Origin: PALSA-188 sp963720075
GTDB lineage: Bacteria; Acidobacteriota; Terriglobia; Terriglobales; Acidobacteriaceae
Reading direction: 5' to 3'
DNA length: 64,000 bases
Assembly: GCA_963720075.1 (NCBI GenBank)
Contig: CAVREG010000013.1
Span: forward strand, 62,001 to 126,000
The notes under the pieces were generated by a model. It was not told the origin of the DNA, did no database searches, and saw only the letters and a list, made by a program, of their open reading frames with translations. A program made the position numbers and the translations under genes. Below, piece by piece: positions 1 through 8,936 of the stretch (within the stretch, counting starts at the first letter, position 1; every line of letters starts with the position of its first letter).

Positions 1-1889
1 TTCACGAGTTCGTGGAGGAACAGTATCGCTGCTGGAACGAAAAGTTACGCCCATCGCTGGCACAGAATGGCATACGAGTGCTGGCGATGGATGATCTCGA
101 TGACGAGGCCCGCGCCTTTGTCGAAGAATACTGCGAGAAAGAATTAGATCTTCTGGTCACTCCCGTAACCATAGATCCAGCTCATCCATTCCCGCGTGTA
201 ATAAATAAAGCTCTGTGCGTGGCATTCCTGCTGCGCCGGAGGCGGCGTTCCGCGCTCACTTACACGGGAGTGGTCATTGTGCCACGGGCCTTGCCGCGGT
301 TAGTGAGGCTGCCTTCCCGTGAAACCGTGGATTTTATTTCTCTCGCCGACATGGTCACCCATCACGCATCTAGGATGTACCACGGCTATGACATTGTTTC
401 GGCTGCGGCGTTCCGAGTTACGCGTAACAGCAACCTGTATCTCGCGGAAGAAGAGTCACGCAGTCTTCTGGAATCGGTTCGCGCCGAGCTGCACAACCGG
501 CGCAAGGGAGACGCGGTCCGCCTTGAAATCGAAGCCGAAGCTGATCCTGAAATCGTAGAGCGGTTGCGCACAAATTTCGAATTGGAAACGTGGCAGGTTT
601 TTCCAGTTCACGGCCCGGTCAACTTGTATCGTCTGTTCAATCTCTACGAACAAATAGACCGGCCTGATCTGAAGTTCAAGCCATTTGCGCCCCGCGAACT
701 TCGCCTAACCGCGAAGTCGAAGGATATTTTCGAGGAACTTCGGCGGCACGATATTTTGCTGCATCATCCATTCGATTCGTTCGACGCAGTAACCTCTTTC
801 ATTGAGACTGGAGCCGAAGATCCACTGGTACTCTCCATCAAGCAGACTCTTTACCGGACGAGCGAGCAGTCTCCCATTGTGCCCGCGCTGATTTCGGCGG
901 CAGCGACAAAGGAAGTCACGGCAGTTGTTGAATTAAAAGCGCGATTTGATGAGGCTTCAAACATACGCTGGGCGCGGGATTTAGAAGACGCTGGCGTCCA
1001 GGTCTTCCACGGCCTCGTGGGCTTAAAAACACACTGCAAGCTTTCCTTGATGGTTCGTCACGATCCTGATGGAATCACACGCTCATATGCACACTTAGGA
1101 ACGGGCAATTACAATGCTGCCACGGCCCGGTTCTATACCGATTTAAGCCTGCTCACTGCCGATCCGGATATCACCAGCGCGGTGCACGATGTCTTCAGTT
1201 TCCTGACCGCTTACGCCGAGCATCCCAATTACGATCCGCTGTTAGTTTCCCCGTTGGATATGGCCGAGCATAGCCTGGCTTTAATCGCGCGCGAGGCTGA
1301 ACATGCGCGGCACGGCCGTCCGTCTCACATTATTGCCAAGATGAATGCGCTCCTGGATAAGAACATCATCCTGGCGCTTTATCGCGCATCGCAGGCCGGA
1401 GTTGAGATAGATTTGATCGTTCGGGGCATGTGCGCTCTCCGCCCTGGCATCCCGCGAGTAAGCGATCATATCCGCGTCCGCAGCATCGTGGGCCGCCTGC
1501 TTGAGCACAGCCGTATCTATTATTTTGCGAATGGGGGCGACGACGAACTTTACCTTGGTAGCGCCGACTGGATGCCACGCAACCTCTATGAGCGAGTTGA
1601 AGTGACCTTCCCGCTGAAAGATGCATTGCTCCGCGGCCGGGTGCGGGACGAAATCCTGGAGGCTTACCTCGCCGATAACGCTAAAGCACGCCTCTTGCAG
1701 AAGGATGGGAATTACATACGTGCCTGGCAAGCTCGAGGAAAGCGCAAGCCCAAGGAATCGGACTTGTTCAACGCTCAAGAGTTCCTGATCGCCTTGGCGG
1801 AAGGAAAACAAACTTTGGATGGGATTCCACGCAGGATAGCGAAGCCAGTCCGAAAGCTTCGCCGTGAAAAGGGACTGAGAGCCAGATGA
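1..1889 (+). CDS. ppk1: Polyphosphate kinase 1, 5' end outside the window
   Basis: PPK1 reversibly transfers the terminal phosphate of ATP to polyphosphate. The frame is open from the first bases (His-Glu-Phe-Val-Glu-Glu-Gln-Tyr), which matches the interior of the PPK1 N/middle domain, so the GTG at 12 is not a real start and roughly the first tenth is missing. The phospholipase D-like C-terminal half is intact: 'THCKLSLMVR' and 'AHLGTGNYN', the latter carrying the autophosphorylated His of the family. About 630 residues are visible; whole PPK1 is usually about 690. The stop overlaps the sixA start as ATGA, so the two are probably translationally coupled. Family assignment is secure. Confidence 0.95.
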   Translation, partial: HEFVEEQYRCWNEKLRPSLAQNGIRVLAMDDLDDEARAFVEEYCEKELDLLVTPVTIDPAHPFPRVINKALCVAFLLRRRRRSALTYTGVVIVPRALPRLVRLPSRETVDFISLADMVTHHASRMYHGYDIVSAAAFRVTRNSNLYLAEEESRSLLESVRAELHNRRKGDAVRLEIEAEADPEIVERLRTNFELETWQVFPVHGPVNLYRLFNLYEQIDRPDLKFKPFAPRELRLTAKSKDIFEELRRHDILLHHPFDSFDAVTSFIETGAEDPLVLSIKQTLYRTSEQSPIVPALISAAATKEVTAVVELKARFDEASNIRWARDLEDAGVQVFHGLVGLKTHCKLSLMVRHDPDGITRSYAHLGTGNYNAATARFYTDLSLLTADPDITSAVHDVFSFLTAYAEHPNYDPLLVSPLDMAEHSLALIAREAEHARHGRPSHIIAKMNALLDKNIILALYRASQAGVEIDLIVRGMCALRPGIPRVSDHIRVRSIVGRLLEHSRIYYFANGGDDELYLGSADWMPRNLYERVEVTFPLKDALLRGRVRDEILEAYLADNAKARLLQKDGNYIRAWQARGKRKPKESDLFNAQEFLIALAEGKQTLDGIPRRIAKPVRKLRREKGLRAR

Positions 1890-2416
1890 CAATTTATTTT
1901 CTGCGCCATGCCAGTGCCGGTGAGCGCATGGCTAATCCAAAAAAAGATGAAAAGCGTGCGCTCGATAAGGCTGGCATTGAGCAGTGCGGCTACGTTGGCC
2001 GCGCCCTGAACGCTCTCGATGTTCACGTGGATATGATTATCTCCAGCCCATTAAAGCGTGCCGCGCAAACCGCGTCTTTGGTCGGCAATGAACTCAGCTA
2101 TGAGGGCAAGCTTCAGTTGGAAGACGCGCTTCGGCCTACAACATCCTTCTCGGATTTTCGGCAGTTGCTCGACCGGTACGGAAAGTATGATTCGATCATG
2201 TGCGTTGGCCATAACCCCAACCTTAGCGAGTTTTTGGGAAGGGCAATTAGCGAAGCCGGTTGTGAGGCTTCCGTCGAATTAAAAAAAGGCGCGGTTGCAA
2301 AAATAGAAATGGGACGAAGCTCAGCAGTCCTGCAATGGTGTCTCACACCAAAGATTCTGCGGGAACTCTATGCGGCGGCGGCCGAAAGCTCGCGTCCAAA
2401 GATTTCCCGGAAGTAA
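1886..2416 (+). CDS. sixA: SixA-type phosphohistidine phosphatase
   Basis: A 176-residue histidine phosphatase. The N-terminal 'FLRHASAG' holds the catalytic RH motif and 'VGHNPNL' supplies the second His. SixA removes phosphate from phosphohistidine, classically on HPt domains. The ATG overlaps the ppk1 stop by 4 nt, and the C-terminal 49 nt overlap convergently with ppx on the other strand. The basic tail (about the last 20 residues) lies in that overlap. Since PPK1 works through a phosphohistidine intermediate, the pairing with a phosphohistidine phosphatase may be functional; that is inference. Confidence 0.88.
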   Translation: MTIYFLRHASAGERMANPKKDEKRALDKAGIEQCGYVGRALNALDVHVDMIISSPLKRAAQTASLVGNELSYEGKLQLEDALRPTTSFSDFRQLLDRYGKYDSIMCVGHNPNLSEFLGRAISEAGCEASVELKKGAVAKIEMGRSSAVLQWCLTPKILRELYAAAAESSRPKISRK

Positions 2417-3897
2417 TTAATTTCCTTTTCTACCGCCCACAATTCCAAATCAACACTAGCCCTAGCCTTAGGCACCAACACCAAATTCACGCCGCCAGCA
2501 ACAATTTTTACACGGATTGCGTTGACTGCTCCGCTTCGTCCTAGGTCCAGTGCTCGAGCCAATCGCAATAGCAACGAAGCTTTAGGCACGCACTCTTGAT
2601 CTTCCGCTGAGAGTATTTGAATTGGGAGATCCGTGGCTGTGGGACGAGATTTCCCCAAATAGCGTGCAATCGCCGCAATAATCCGCCGCTGTTGCAGGCT
2701 GTATCCGAGAATCTCGGAGTGCGAAATTATGTAATGAGCATGGCGATGCCTCCCATTGCGATTCACGAAGTCTCCGACTTCATACAACATGGCCGCGGCC
2801 GAAAGCCACTCCTGGTATTCCGGCGGCAGTCGATGCACAGATTTCAAAGCGGAGAATAATTCCATCGCCGACTGCCGGACTTGCAGCGCGTGATCCATTT
2901 CGACACCGTAATGAGCGATTGCTGCCCGGATTGAATCCCACCGTTCCGACTCGAGTTGTTTGCGCGATCGGGTTCCGCGGTCATATTCCGCTGTCATCTG
3001 TGCGAGCAGGCCATCGCGCAACCCCAGAGGCGAGTATCGGAATCCCTGCAATTGGCATCGTTCCAGCAGTTCGGTATAAACCGCCGCGCCTGCCACGACG
3101 ATCTCCGCGCGTCTCGGCCCCACGCCCGAGAGCGTCCTGCGCTTATCCAGAGGAAGACTGGCGAGCCGCTTCGCAATACGTCCCATCTGCGCCCTAGAAA
3201 CCGTTGTGGAACGAGGCCCTTTGGTCTTGTACAGACCGTGACAAACTGCCGCGAGAGATTCCGCCGTACCCGAAGTCGCAATCACTACTTTTGGTTTTGC
3301 ACGAATGATGCGTCCGGCAATTCTTTCGATTTCGCGGCTAATAAATCCGCGCAATTGTCGCAGTTCGGTCTTACGAGGAGGATCATGCCGCAAGAACTCA
3401 TTAGTCAACCGCACTGCTCCCAGCGGCAAGCTGACGGTGTCTCGTATATGCCCATCGGCGGAAATGGTAAGCTCGCAGCTTCCTCCGCCAAGATCCATCA
3501 TTAGCGCCGGAGATGCGCTGACACGCGTCATCGAGACAATACCTAGATGGATAAGCCGCGCCTCTTCCAATCCGGAAATAATCTCTACCTTCCATCCGGT
3601 TGACGAACGAACCCACTCCAGAAACGCGCGCGAATTGCGGGCGTCTCGCAATGCGCTGGTGGCTACGACGCGTACCGTGTCCGTACCCGCTCGTTGCACC
3701 GCCCGATGGAAACGCCGCAGCACTTTCACGGTATTCGCGATTGCATCGGGCGAAAGAAAGCCGTCGCGAAATACGGATTCGCCTAGGCGAGTAACCTCGC
3801 GGTCCTCGTGAATTTCTCGTAAACGGCCGCCAGTCAACCGCGCAATCTTAAGACGCACCGAATTCGATCCAATATCAACTGCGGCAAATGTCGGCAT
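2368..3897 (-). CDS. ppx: Ppx/GppA exopolyphosphatase
   Basis: A 509-residue Ppx/GppA phosphatase that releases phosphate from polyphosphate ends or hydrolyses pppGpp. It starts with the actin-like ATPase signature 'AVDIGSNSVRLKIARL' and has the second phosphate loop 'MDLGGGSCELT' near residue 140. The C-terminal part (about 320-490) is an HD-like helical domain with a weakened motif (HRHAHYIISHSE). It is convergent with, and overlaps by 49 nt, the ppk1-sixA pair, so making and degrading enzymes for polyphosphate sit tail to tail. Ppx and GppA cannot be told apart from sequence alone; the neighbourhood favours polyphosphate. Confidence 0.92.
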   Translation of the reverse strand: MPTFAAVDIGSNSVRLKIARLTGGRLREIHEDREVTRLGESVFRDGFLSPDAIANTVKVLRRFHRAVQRAGTDTVRVVATSALRDARNSRAFLEWVRSSTGWKVEIISGLEEARLIHLGIVSMTRVSASPALMMDLGGGSCELTISADGHIRDTVSLPLGAVRLTNEFLRHDPPRKTELRQLRGFISREIERIAGRIIRAKPKVVIATSGTAESLAAVCHGLYKTKGPRSTTVSRAQMGRIAKRLASLPLDKRRTLSGVGPRRAEIVVAGAAVYTELLERCQLQGFRYSPLGLRDGLLAQMTAEYDRGTRSRKQLESERWDSIRAAIAHYGVEMDHALQVRQSAMELFSALKSVHRLPPEYQEWLSAAAMLYEVGDFVNRNGRHRHAHYIISHSEILGYSLQQRRIIAAIARYLGKSRPTATDLPIQILSAEDQECVPKASLLLRLARALDLGRSGAVNAIRVKIVAGGVNLVLVPKARASVDLELWAVEKEINYFREIFGRELSAAAA

Positions 3898-4258
3898 ATG
3901 GACGGAAAATCAGTTTACAGCGTTGAGCAGCCTCCGGAAAAATGGCCAGTCACGCCCGATCATACGGGCTCGATTTCCAAGTCTTCGTAATATTGGGTAA
4001 GGGCGAAGCTGATCTGAAGCGCTTCATAGCGTACTCTGCGTCAGACGATTGCCGACCTGCTACTGATTGATGACAATGGCGACGTGCGCTGGCGTGGACA
4101 CGGAACATGTACAGAGGAGAAGTATGTGGGACTGCGGCACGAAAACTAGCCGCGCAGTAACGGAATTCTACAGCCGCCTGGTTTGGACTCTCGCTTCGGG
4201 TTCAGACTTCGAGCGGTGGCTGCGAACTTCGCTGGTTCGCGGCCACCGCTAAATTGTG
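3898..4258. other. Intergenic stretch, no supported gene
   Basis: About 360 bases between ppx and the repeat protein. A 61-codon plus-strand ORF (4067-4252) has no family resemblance and runs through the hairpin at 4212-4250, so I do not call it. Promoters for ppx should lie here, but no clear -35/-10 pair stood out. Confidence 0.5.
4212..4250 (-). terminator. Strong hairpin downstream of the repeat protein
   Basis: Two 15-nt arms (4212-4226 and 4236-4250) pair with one mismatch around a 9-nt loop, starting 8 nt past the stop of the minus-strand gene ending at 4259. No clear U-tract follows on the minus strand, so it may be a 3'-end stabiliser and not an intrinsic terminator. Confidence 0.5.
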
Positions 4259-4759
4259 TCAGTGTCCGTTGGACGCGATGCGGTCGTATGGCACATCGCG
4301 CGGAATGCCATAGTGTGTCATGAGGCTTTGCATGCGCTCCTCAGCGCTTGCGACTTCATGGCTGTCATTTTTTTGCCGGGCGTCCATCCAATGCGAGTAG
4401 TAACTGTCGAATTTGCGCTGATCATCTGGACTTAACCGCGCTCCCTGATAGTTCGAACCACGATCATGATCATAGGCGCCGTGATCTCGATCACGATTTT
4501 CATTGTCATAACCACCACCGTTAGAGGCGATCCGATCGTAAGGCACGTTTTGCGGAATGTTGTACCGCGCCATCAGATTTTGCATGCGCCCCTCGGCGCT
4601 GGCAATTTCATGGCTGTCATTTTTTTGCCGCGCATCCATCCAATGCGAGTAATAGCTGTCAAACTTACTCTGGTCTTCAGGCGACATCCGGCCTTGTTGC
4701 GCAAGAGCAGGCAAAGCCATAGCAAATAGCAGTGCCAAAATTCCAATCAGCTTCTTCAT
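4259..4759 (-). CDS. Secreted protein with two tandem 58-residue repeats
   Basis: A 166-residue exported protein of unknown function. The signal peptide (Lys-Lys, then a hydrophobic core, ending ALPALAQQ at about residue 21) is clear. The mature part is two near-identical units, each running from R-[ML]-S-P-[ED]-D-Q through 'FDSYYSHWMDARQKNDSHE' to 'VPYDRIASNG', joined by a short Gly/Asn/Asp/His linker. The duplication is also visible in the DNA, so it is probably recent. The conserved Asp/Tyr/His/Trp pattern suggests a small helical envelope domain. It stands alone, with a strong hairpin just past its stop. Confidence 0.75.
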   Translation of the reverse strand: MKKLIGILALLFAMALPALAQQGRMSPEDQSKFDSYYSHWMDARQKNDSHEIASAEGRMQNLMARYNIPQNVPYDRIASNGGGYDNENRDRDHGAYDHDRGSNYQGARLSPDDQRKFDSYYSHWMDARQKNDSHEVASAEERMQSLMTHYGIPRDVPYDRIASNGH

Positions 4760-4945
4760 AAAACCTCCGCACGCGATTCGATTTGGAACACAGCAATCGG
4801 TTATCGCAACCTTAGAAGGCGGTGTCAGGTAGGGGGTTGGCTAAGCTATTGATTTCGCCTGCCAGATGGCAAAGCAAGCGGAAGAGAGCGCCTCAATGGA
4901 TGGCCTTTGGCGAGGACTTTGCGTAGGAACCGCCGACCGACTTAG

Positions 4946-5833
4946 CTAACGCTCCAGCGCCTGGCGATCCCATTTCGCAATGTTCGCCGCAGCCTCATAC
5001 GTGCTCTGGCAAAACTCAATCAGCGCCGCGTCCGGCGACGAACTCTTTCGAACATTCTCATACGGGAAAATGAATTCGCCAAGCTGCTTGTCATACAAAG
5101 CCGCGTCTGGACGGATCGTACTGCCGCTAAACCCCTCGGGCGCGGGGGCCGCATACGAATAAAATAAAGCCTCTTGAGTTTTGTTGCCCGGCCAGAATCC
5201 TACACTGCTCACTTCATGCGAATAGGCCTCCACGGTAATCGAGTCAGCTCCGGGGCGCGCTGGCGCACGTCGTCCTGAAAACCTTGTCACCGCCAGATCA
5301 AAGCTTCCCCAAAAAAAGTGTACCGGACTGCTTTTGCCGATGAACCTTGACCTGAACTCATTCAAGACCCGGCTCGACGAAACCAGGATTTGCCAGAACC
5401 TATGCGCGTATTCCGGATCGTACGACGCGTGAATCCAGTCCTCGTCGAACGGAATCGGATCAGTCACTTCCACCGGCATCCTCCATATCTTGACGTTGAT
5501 CTCCGCCGAACGCAGCATGCCCATGAATTCCTGGTAAAAATCCGCAACGGAAAGCGGGCGCAGCGGCAGCGTCTTGATCAGGCCGTCGTCGGTCTCAAGC
5601 ACCAGCTTATGATCAATAAAATCGAACTCAATTTCAAAGGCACGCCTTTCATACGGAATCGCCGAAGTGGTAAGCCCGCGCGCGCTTACATACAACGGCA
5701 CATTCCACCAGTGATTGACCAGGGGAGTAAGACCCAGGCGAATCTTGCCCACAATCTGTGTCCATATGTGGAGCGTGGCATACGTATCGGCCCAGCTTTC
5801 AAATGGCAAAGCTGGCCAAGAATCTATTTTCAT
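4946..5833 (-). CDS. DUF5996 family protein
   Basis: A 295-residue soluble protein. The N-terminus 'WPALPFESWADTYATLHIWTQIVGKIRL', here described by its first residues WPALPFESW, and 'HWWNVPLYVSARGL' are typical of DUF5996 proteins. Molecular function is unknown. There is no signal peptide or membrane segment. Trp, Tyr and His are frequent, for example 'HFFWGSFDLAVTRFSGRRAP' in the second half. It is flanked by gaps on both sides and is not in an operon. The assignment rests on recalled family resemblance and should be confirmed by profile search. Confidence 0.75.
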   Translation of the reverse strand: MKIDSWPALPFESWADTYATLHIWTQIVGKIRLGLTPLVNHWWNVPLYVSARGLTTSAIPYERRAFEIEFDFIDHKLVLETDDGLIKTLPLRPLSVADFYQEFMGMLRSAEINVKIWRMPVEVTDPIPFDEDWIHASYDPEYAHRFWQILVSSSRVLNEFRSRFIGKSSPVHFFWGSFDLAVTRFSGRRAPARPGADSITVEAYSHEVSSVGFWPGNKTQEALFYSYAAPAPEGFSGSTIRPDAALYDKQLGEFIFPYENVRKSSSPDAALIEFCQSTYEAAANIAKWDRQALER

Positions 5834-6145
5834 CGTTTTCGTGCCTCATTACTCAGGAATTGATGATCTCGCTGGCACCATTTGAGAAGGGGTGCCTGTA
5901 GATTATCAAGACGTTGTACTCATCGAAGCCGAGCCGACCGTGCTTAGTTTTGGCATCGAGCCGTGCAAAAGACGGCGCGATAAGTCCGCGCCTTGCAAAT
6001 CGTTACAGCCGATTTGCACTTTCGCACCGCTCCTGCGACGACGGTGTTCGTGCAGTCCGGGAAGCGGAACAACGTGTTGAAAGATCACAGGTGCCCCATT
6101 CTCCGCGTTCTTTGCGGAGAGTGGGAGCCATACAGGGTGAATTCC
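5834..6145. other. Intergenic stretch, nothing recognised
   Basis: About 310 bases upstream of the DUF5996 gene and downstream of the SPFH gene. Short ORFs of 60-105 codons on both strands lack ribosome sites and family resemblance. I see no strong hairpin or RNA motif. Confidence 0.5.
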
Positions 6146-7072
6146 CTATTTTGCCGCGGTAGCCCCGGTCTGACCGATCATCACCGCATCCTGCATTTGC
6201 TTGAAGAGATCCCCCACAGCTGCTGGCGAATGGGAAACAAAAATCGTGTTGCTTCTATCCTGCGCTCCGATTTCTTTCATCGTATCCAGATACTGCGTAA
6301 CCAGCACTAACATCATCACGTCCTTCGGGGTAGTGCCTTCGACAGCCGCAGAGAAGGTCTCAACTGATTCTTTTAGTCCTTCGATAATCGCTTTTCGCTG
6401 GTTCGCGATGCCTTGTCCTTGCAAAGCCTTGCTCTGAGCCTCGGCCTCGGCTTGTTTTACTTTCAGGATCTTCTCCGCCTCACCCCTGGCGCTGGCCGCA
6501 ACCTGCTCGCGTTGCGCCGCATTGATTTCGTTCATTGCAGCCTTCACCTTTTCGTCCGGCTCAATATCGGTCACCAACGCCTGATCAATCGCGTAGCCGT
6601 AAGTCCTCATCACGTCGTCCAAACCCTCTTTAATTGCCACCGCGATATCGGATTGTTGCAGAAACGCATCATCCAGATTCATCTTCGGCACATGCCCAAG
6701 AATCACGTTGAACACATAAGAAGAAATCTGTTGCTTCGGATTCGCGAGCTTATAGAAGGCTTCGTACACGTGATCTGGAATGACATGATATTGCACCGAA
6801 ACCGGAATCTTCACGAAGACGTTGTCTTTAGTTTTCGTTTCGACATCGAGCGCGAGCTGCTGTACCCGTAAGTCAATACGTCCCGCAATCTGATCCAGCC
6901 AGGGCAATTTGAAATTAATGCCGGCAGTCGCCACGCGGTTAAATTTTCCCATCCTCTGAATTACGGCCGCCTCCGCCGTTTGCACCTGGAAAAATCCGCT
7001 GAGGATGGTTCCAATAACAAACAAAATCAACACTCCGTAAAAGAGGAATTCAAGAGCCTGCGAAAAATCCAT
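6146..7072 (-). CDS. SPFH/Band 7 membrane protein (stomatin/HflC-like)
   Basis: A 308-residue protein with one N-terminal membrane segment (about residues 9-27) followed by a Band 7 domain from 'VQTAEAAVIQRMGKFNRVA'. The signature 'LPWLDQIAGRIDLRVQQL' is typical, and the Ala/Glu-rich coiled coil at about 190-235 (REQVAASARGEAEKILKVKQ) is the oligomerisation region of the family. Such proteins build ring scaffolds in membranes. No NfeD partner or FtsH protease is adjacent, so it resembles the stand-alone group. The C-terminus has a mobile-looking 'VGDLFKQMQDAVMIGQTGAT' tail. Confidence 0.88.
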   Translation of the reverse strand: MDFSQALEFLFYGVLILFVIGTILSGFFQVQTAEAAVIQRMGKFNRVATAGINFKLPWLDQIAGRIDLRVQQLALDVETKTKDNVFVKIPVSVQYHVIPDHVYEAFYKLANPKQQISSYVFNVILGHVPKMNLDDAFLQQSDIAVAIKEGLDDVMRTYGYAIDQALVTDIEPDEKVKAAMNEINAAQREQVAASARGEAEKILKVKQAEAEAQSKALQGQGIANQRKAIIEGLKESVETFSAAVEGTTPKDVMMLVLVTQYLDTMKEIGAQDRSNTIFVSHSPAAVGDLFKQMQDAVMIGQTGATAAK

Positions 7073-7154
7073 TACAGTTCTCCTTACGCTGGTGCACCCG
7101 GCGTCAGAAGCGCATCATAGCCTTCCAGCACGGCCCGCACAATGGGTCTAAAAT

Positions 7155-7265
7155 GTGGGGCGGACACTCTTGTCCGCCGATTCTGATTTCTTGTTTTGTG
7201 CGGAGAGGGCAAAATCTAAGGGCAAGATCAACAGCAACGGCGGCGGACAGGAGTGTCCGCCCCAC
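7155..7265. repeat. REPIN-like palindrome pair, family 1, copy A
   Basis: Two 25-nt arms (7155-7179 and 7241-7265) are inverted copies of each other with one mismatch. Each arm is itself a hairpin (GGCGGACA...TGTCCGCC). The 61-nt spacer is unrelated to coding sequence. It fills most of the gap between the divergent SPFH and monooxygenase genes. Related copies lie at 46437-46526 and 54188-54280, and a single arm at 40843-40868. Confidence 0.85.
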
Positions 7266-7278
7266 TTATGAAGCGCTC

Positions 7279-8490
7279 ATGACAGAAACTCTTAACACGC
7301 AATGCTGCATAGTCGGCGGCGGGCCAGCCGGCATGGTTTTGGGTTTTCTTCTCGGCCGTGCAGGCATCGATGTAATCGTGCTAGAAAAACACGCCGACTT
7401 CCTGCGCGACTTTCGTGGAGACACCGTCCATCCATCTACTCTCAACATAATCTACGAACTTGGATTGCTCGACGACTTCCTTCGCCGTCCCCATCAGGAA
7501 GTGCGCGAGCTCTCCGGACAAGTTGGCAACGAAACGGTCACCATTGCCGACTTCACACACCTTCCGACTCACTGTCGCTTTGTCGCTCTCATGCCGCAGT
7601 GGGATTTTCTAAACTTCCTCGTCGAAAAAGCGCGCAGTTTCCCGGCATTTCACTTGAGAACTAACGCGGAAGTCACTGACCTTATCGAAGATAGTGGCCG
7701 GATTACCGGTGTTCGTGCCAAAACTCCGAATGGCGACCTGGAGATTCACGCCGGTTTGATCGTTGGAGCAGACGGCCGGCATTCTGTAGTGCGCGAGCGC
7801 GCGAAATTCGAAATCGTAAATTTCGGTGCGCCGATGGATGTGATGTGGATGCGGATCTCGCGAGAGTCCAACGACCCCGGCCAAACCTTCGGCCATGTGG
7901 ACATCGGAAAAATCTTGGTGCTACTCAATCGCGAGGACTACTGGCAATGTGCATACGTCATCCCCAAGGGAAAAGCCGACGAAATTCGCCAGAAGGGAAT
8001 TGAACTCTTTCGCGAAGAAATCGCTCGCCTCGAACCTTTTTTGCGCGACCGTGTGCACGAGTTGCGCAACTGGGATGACGTGAAATTACTGACTGTCGTA
8101 GTGGATCGCCTGACCCGATGGTCCCGGCCGGGATTACTGTGCATCGGCGATGCCGCTCATGCCATGTCCCCCATTGGAGGGATCGGAATCAATTTGGCGG
8201 TCCAGGACGCGGTTGCGACGGCAAATATCCTCGGCCCCAAACTCCTTCGCGGAGTCCCAACTGATAACGATCTCCACGCGGTCCAGCGACGAAGAATGTT
8301 CCCGACCCGAGCCACCCAGCGCCTGCAAGTTTTTATTCAAGACAACGTAATTTCTCGGGTTCTCGCGACCAATAAGCCTTTGTCTCTGCCGTGGCCGTTG
8401 AAATTGTTGCGGCGATTTCCTGTGCTGCGTAGAATTCCCGCCCGGATTGTAGGCGTCGGATTCCGTCCCGAGCACGTGAGGAACGCTTAA
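7279..8490 (+). CDS. FAD-dependent monooxygenase (PHBH-fold)
   Basis: A 403-residue flavoprotein of the aromatic hydroxylase fold. The start contains the Rossmann motif 'CCIVGGGPAGMVLGFLLGRAG' (GxGxxG, cited here only as GGGPAG) with Glu at the end of the second strand. 'GLIVGADGRHSVVRE' is the DG motif and 'LLCIGDAAHAMSPIGGIGIN' holds the second FAD motif GDAAH. I chose ATG 7279 because the frame upstream runs through the repeat at 7155-7265. Substrate cannot be read from the sequence; a phenolic, quinone or polyketide-like compound is possible. No neighbouring catabolic genes help. Confidence 0.88.
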   Translation: MTETLNTQCCIVGGGPAGMVLGFLLGRAGIDVIVLEKHADFLRDFRGDTVHPSTLNIIYELGLLDDFLRRPHQEVRELSGQVGNETVTIADFTHLPTHCRFVALMPQWDFLNFLVEKARSFPAFHLRTNAEVTDLIEDSGRITGVRAKTPNGDLEIHAGLIVGADGRHSVVRERAKFEIVNFGAPMDVMWMRISRESNDPGQTFGHVDIGKILVLLNREDYWQCAYVIPKGKADEIRQKGIELFREEIARLEPFLRDRVHELRNWDDVKLLTVVVDRLTRWSRPGLLCIGDAAHAMSPIGGIGINLAVQDAVATANILGPKLLRGVPTDNDLHAVQRRRMFPTRATQRLQVFIQDNVISRVLATNKPLSLPWPLKLLRRFPVLRRIPARIVGVGFRPEHVRNA

Positions 8491-8670
8491 CTCTCCTATA
8501 TCACCTAATAAGCGACGCCACCCCGAGCTTGCGAGGGATCTGGCGCGTGGCGGACACGCAGTAAATGCATAGCCGTTCTGCATTCGCCAAAATCGCGATC
8601 TCAACGACATGCACTCGACGAATTCGCCACCAACCCCTATCATGGAACGATCATTCCTAGAGGAACCAAA

Positions 8671-8910
8671 ATGCCAGAACCAACTTATGAAGAACTGAAA
8701 GCCCGTTTAGCAGAGCTCGAAAAACAACCCCGCCGCACCGGAAGCCTGGAATTTCGAGTCAGCGAAAAAGGCGGCGTCAGTGTCTACGGCCTGGGACGCT
8801 TCCCGGTCACCCTTTATTACGAGCAATGGACGCGCTTACTGGAAGCGTCCGAAAAACTGCGCGAATTCCTGGAAGAAAATAAATCTAAGCTGAAATTAAA
8901 AGACCAATAA
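8671..8910 (+). CDS. Small conserved-type protein, function unknown
   Basis: A 79-residue protein with a good ribosome site (AGAGGA, 7 nt before ATG). An N-terminal acidic/basic helix (YEELKARLAELEKQ) precedes a short sheet-like core (LEFRVSEKGGVSVYGLGRFP) and a final charged helix ending in a Lys-rich tail. The pattern 'GGVSVYGLGRFPVTLY' resembles small proteins often seen alone in bacterial genomes. It is free-standing between the monooxygenase and a convergent DinB gene. Coding status is likely from the codon pattern and ribosome site. Confidence 0.72.
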   Translation: MPEPTYEELKARLAELEKQPRRTGSLEFRVSEKGGVSVYGLGRFPVTLYYEQWTRLLEASEKLREFLEENKSKLKLKDQ

Positions 8911-8936
8911 AAATATTCTTCAATGACAGGGATTTC

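Noticed and set aside
1281..1892. 203-codon minus-strand ORF inside ppk1
   Set aside because: Antisense shadow of a well supported gene, no domain.
4067..4252. 61-codon ORF on the plus strand
   Set aside because: No family resemblance, no ribosome site, and it runs through a strong hairpin.
7153..7278. 42-residue N-terminal extension of the monooxygenase
   Set aside because: The frame crosses a REPIN-like repeat; the flavoprotein fold begins right after ATG 7279.
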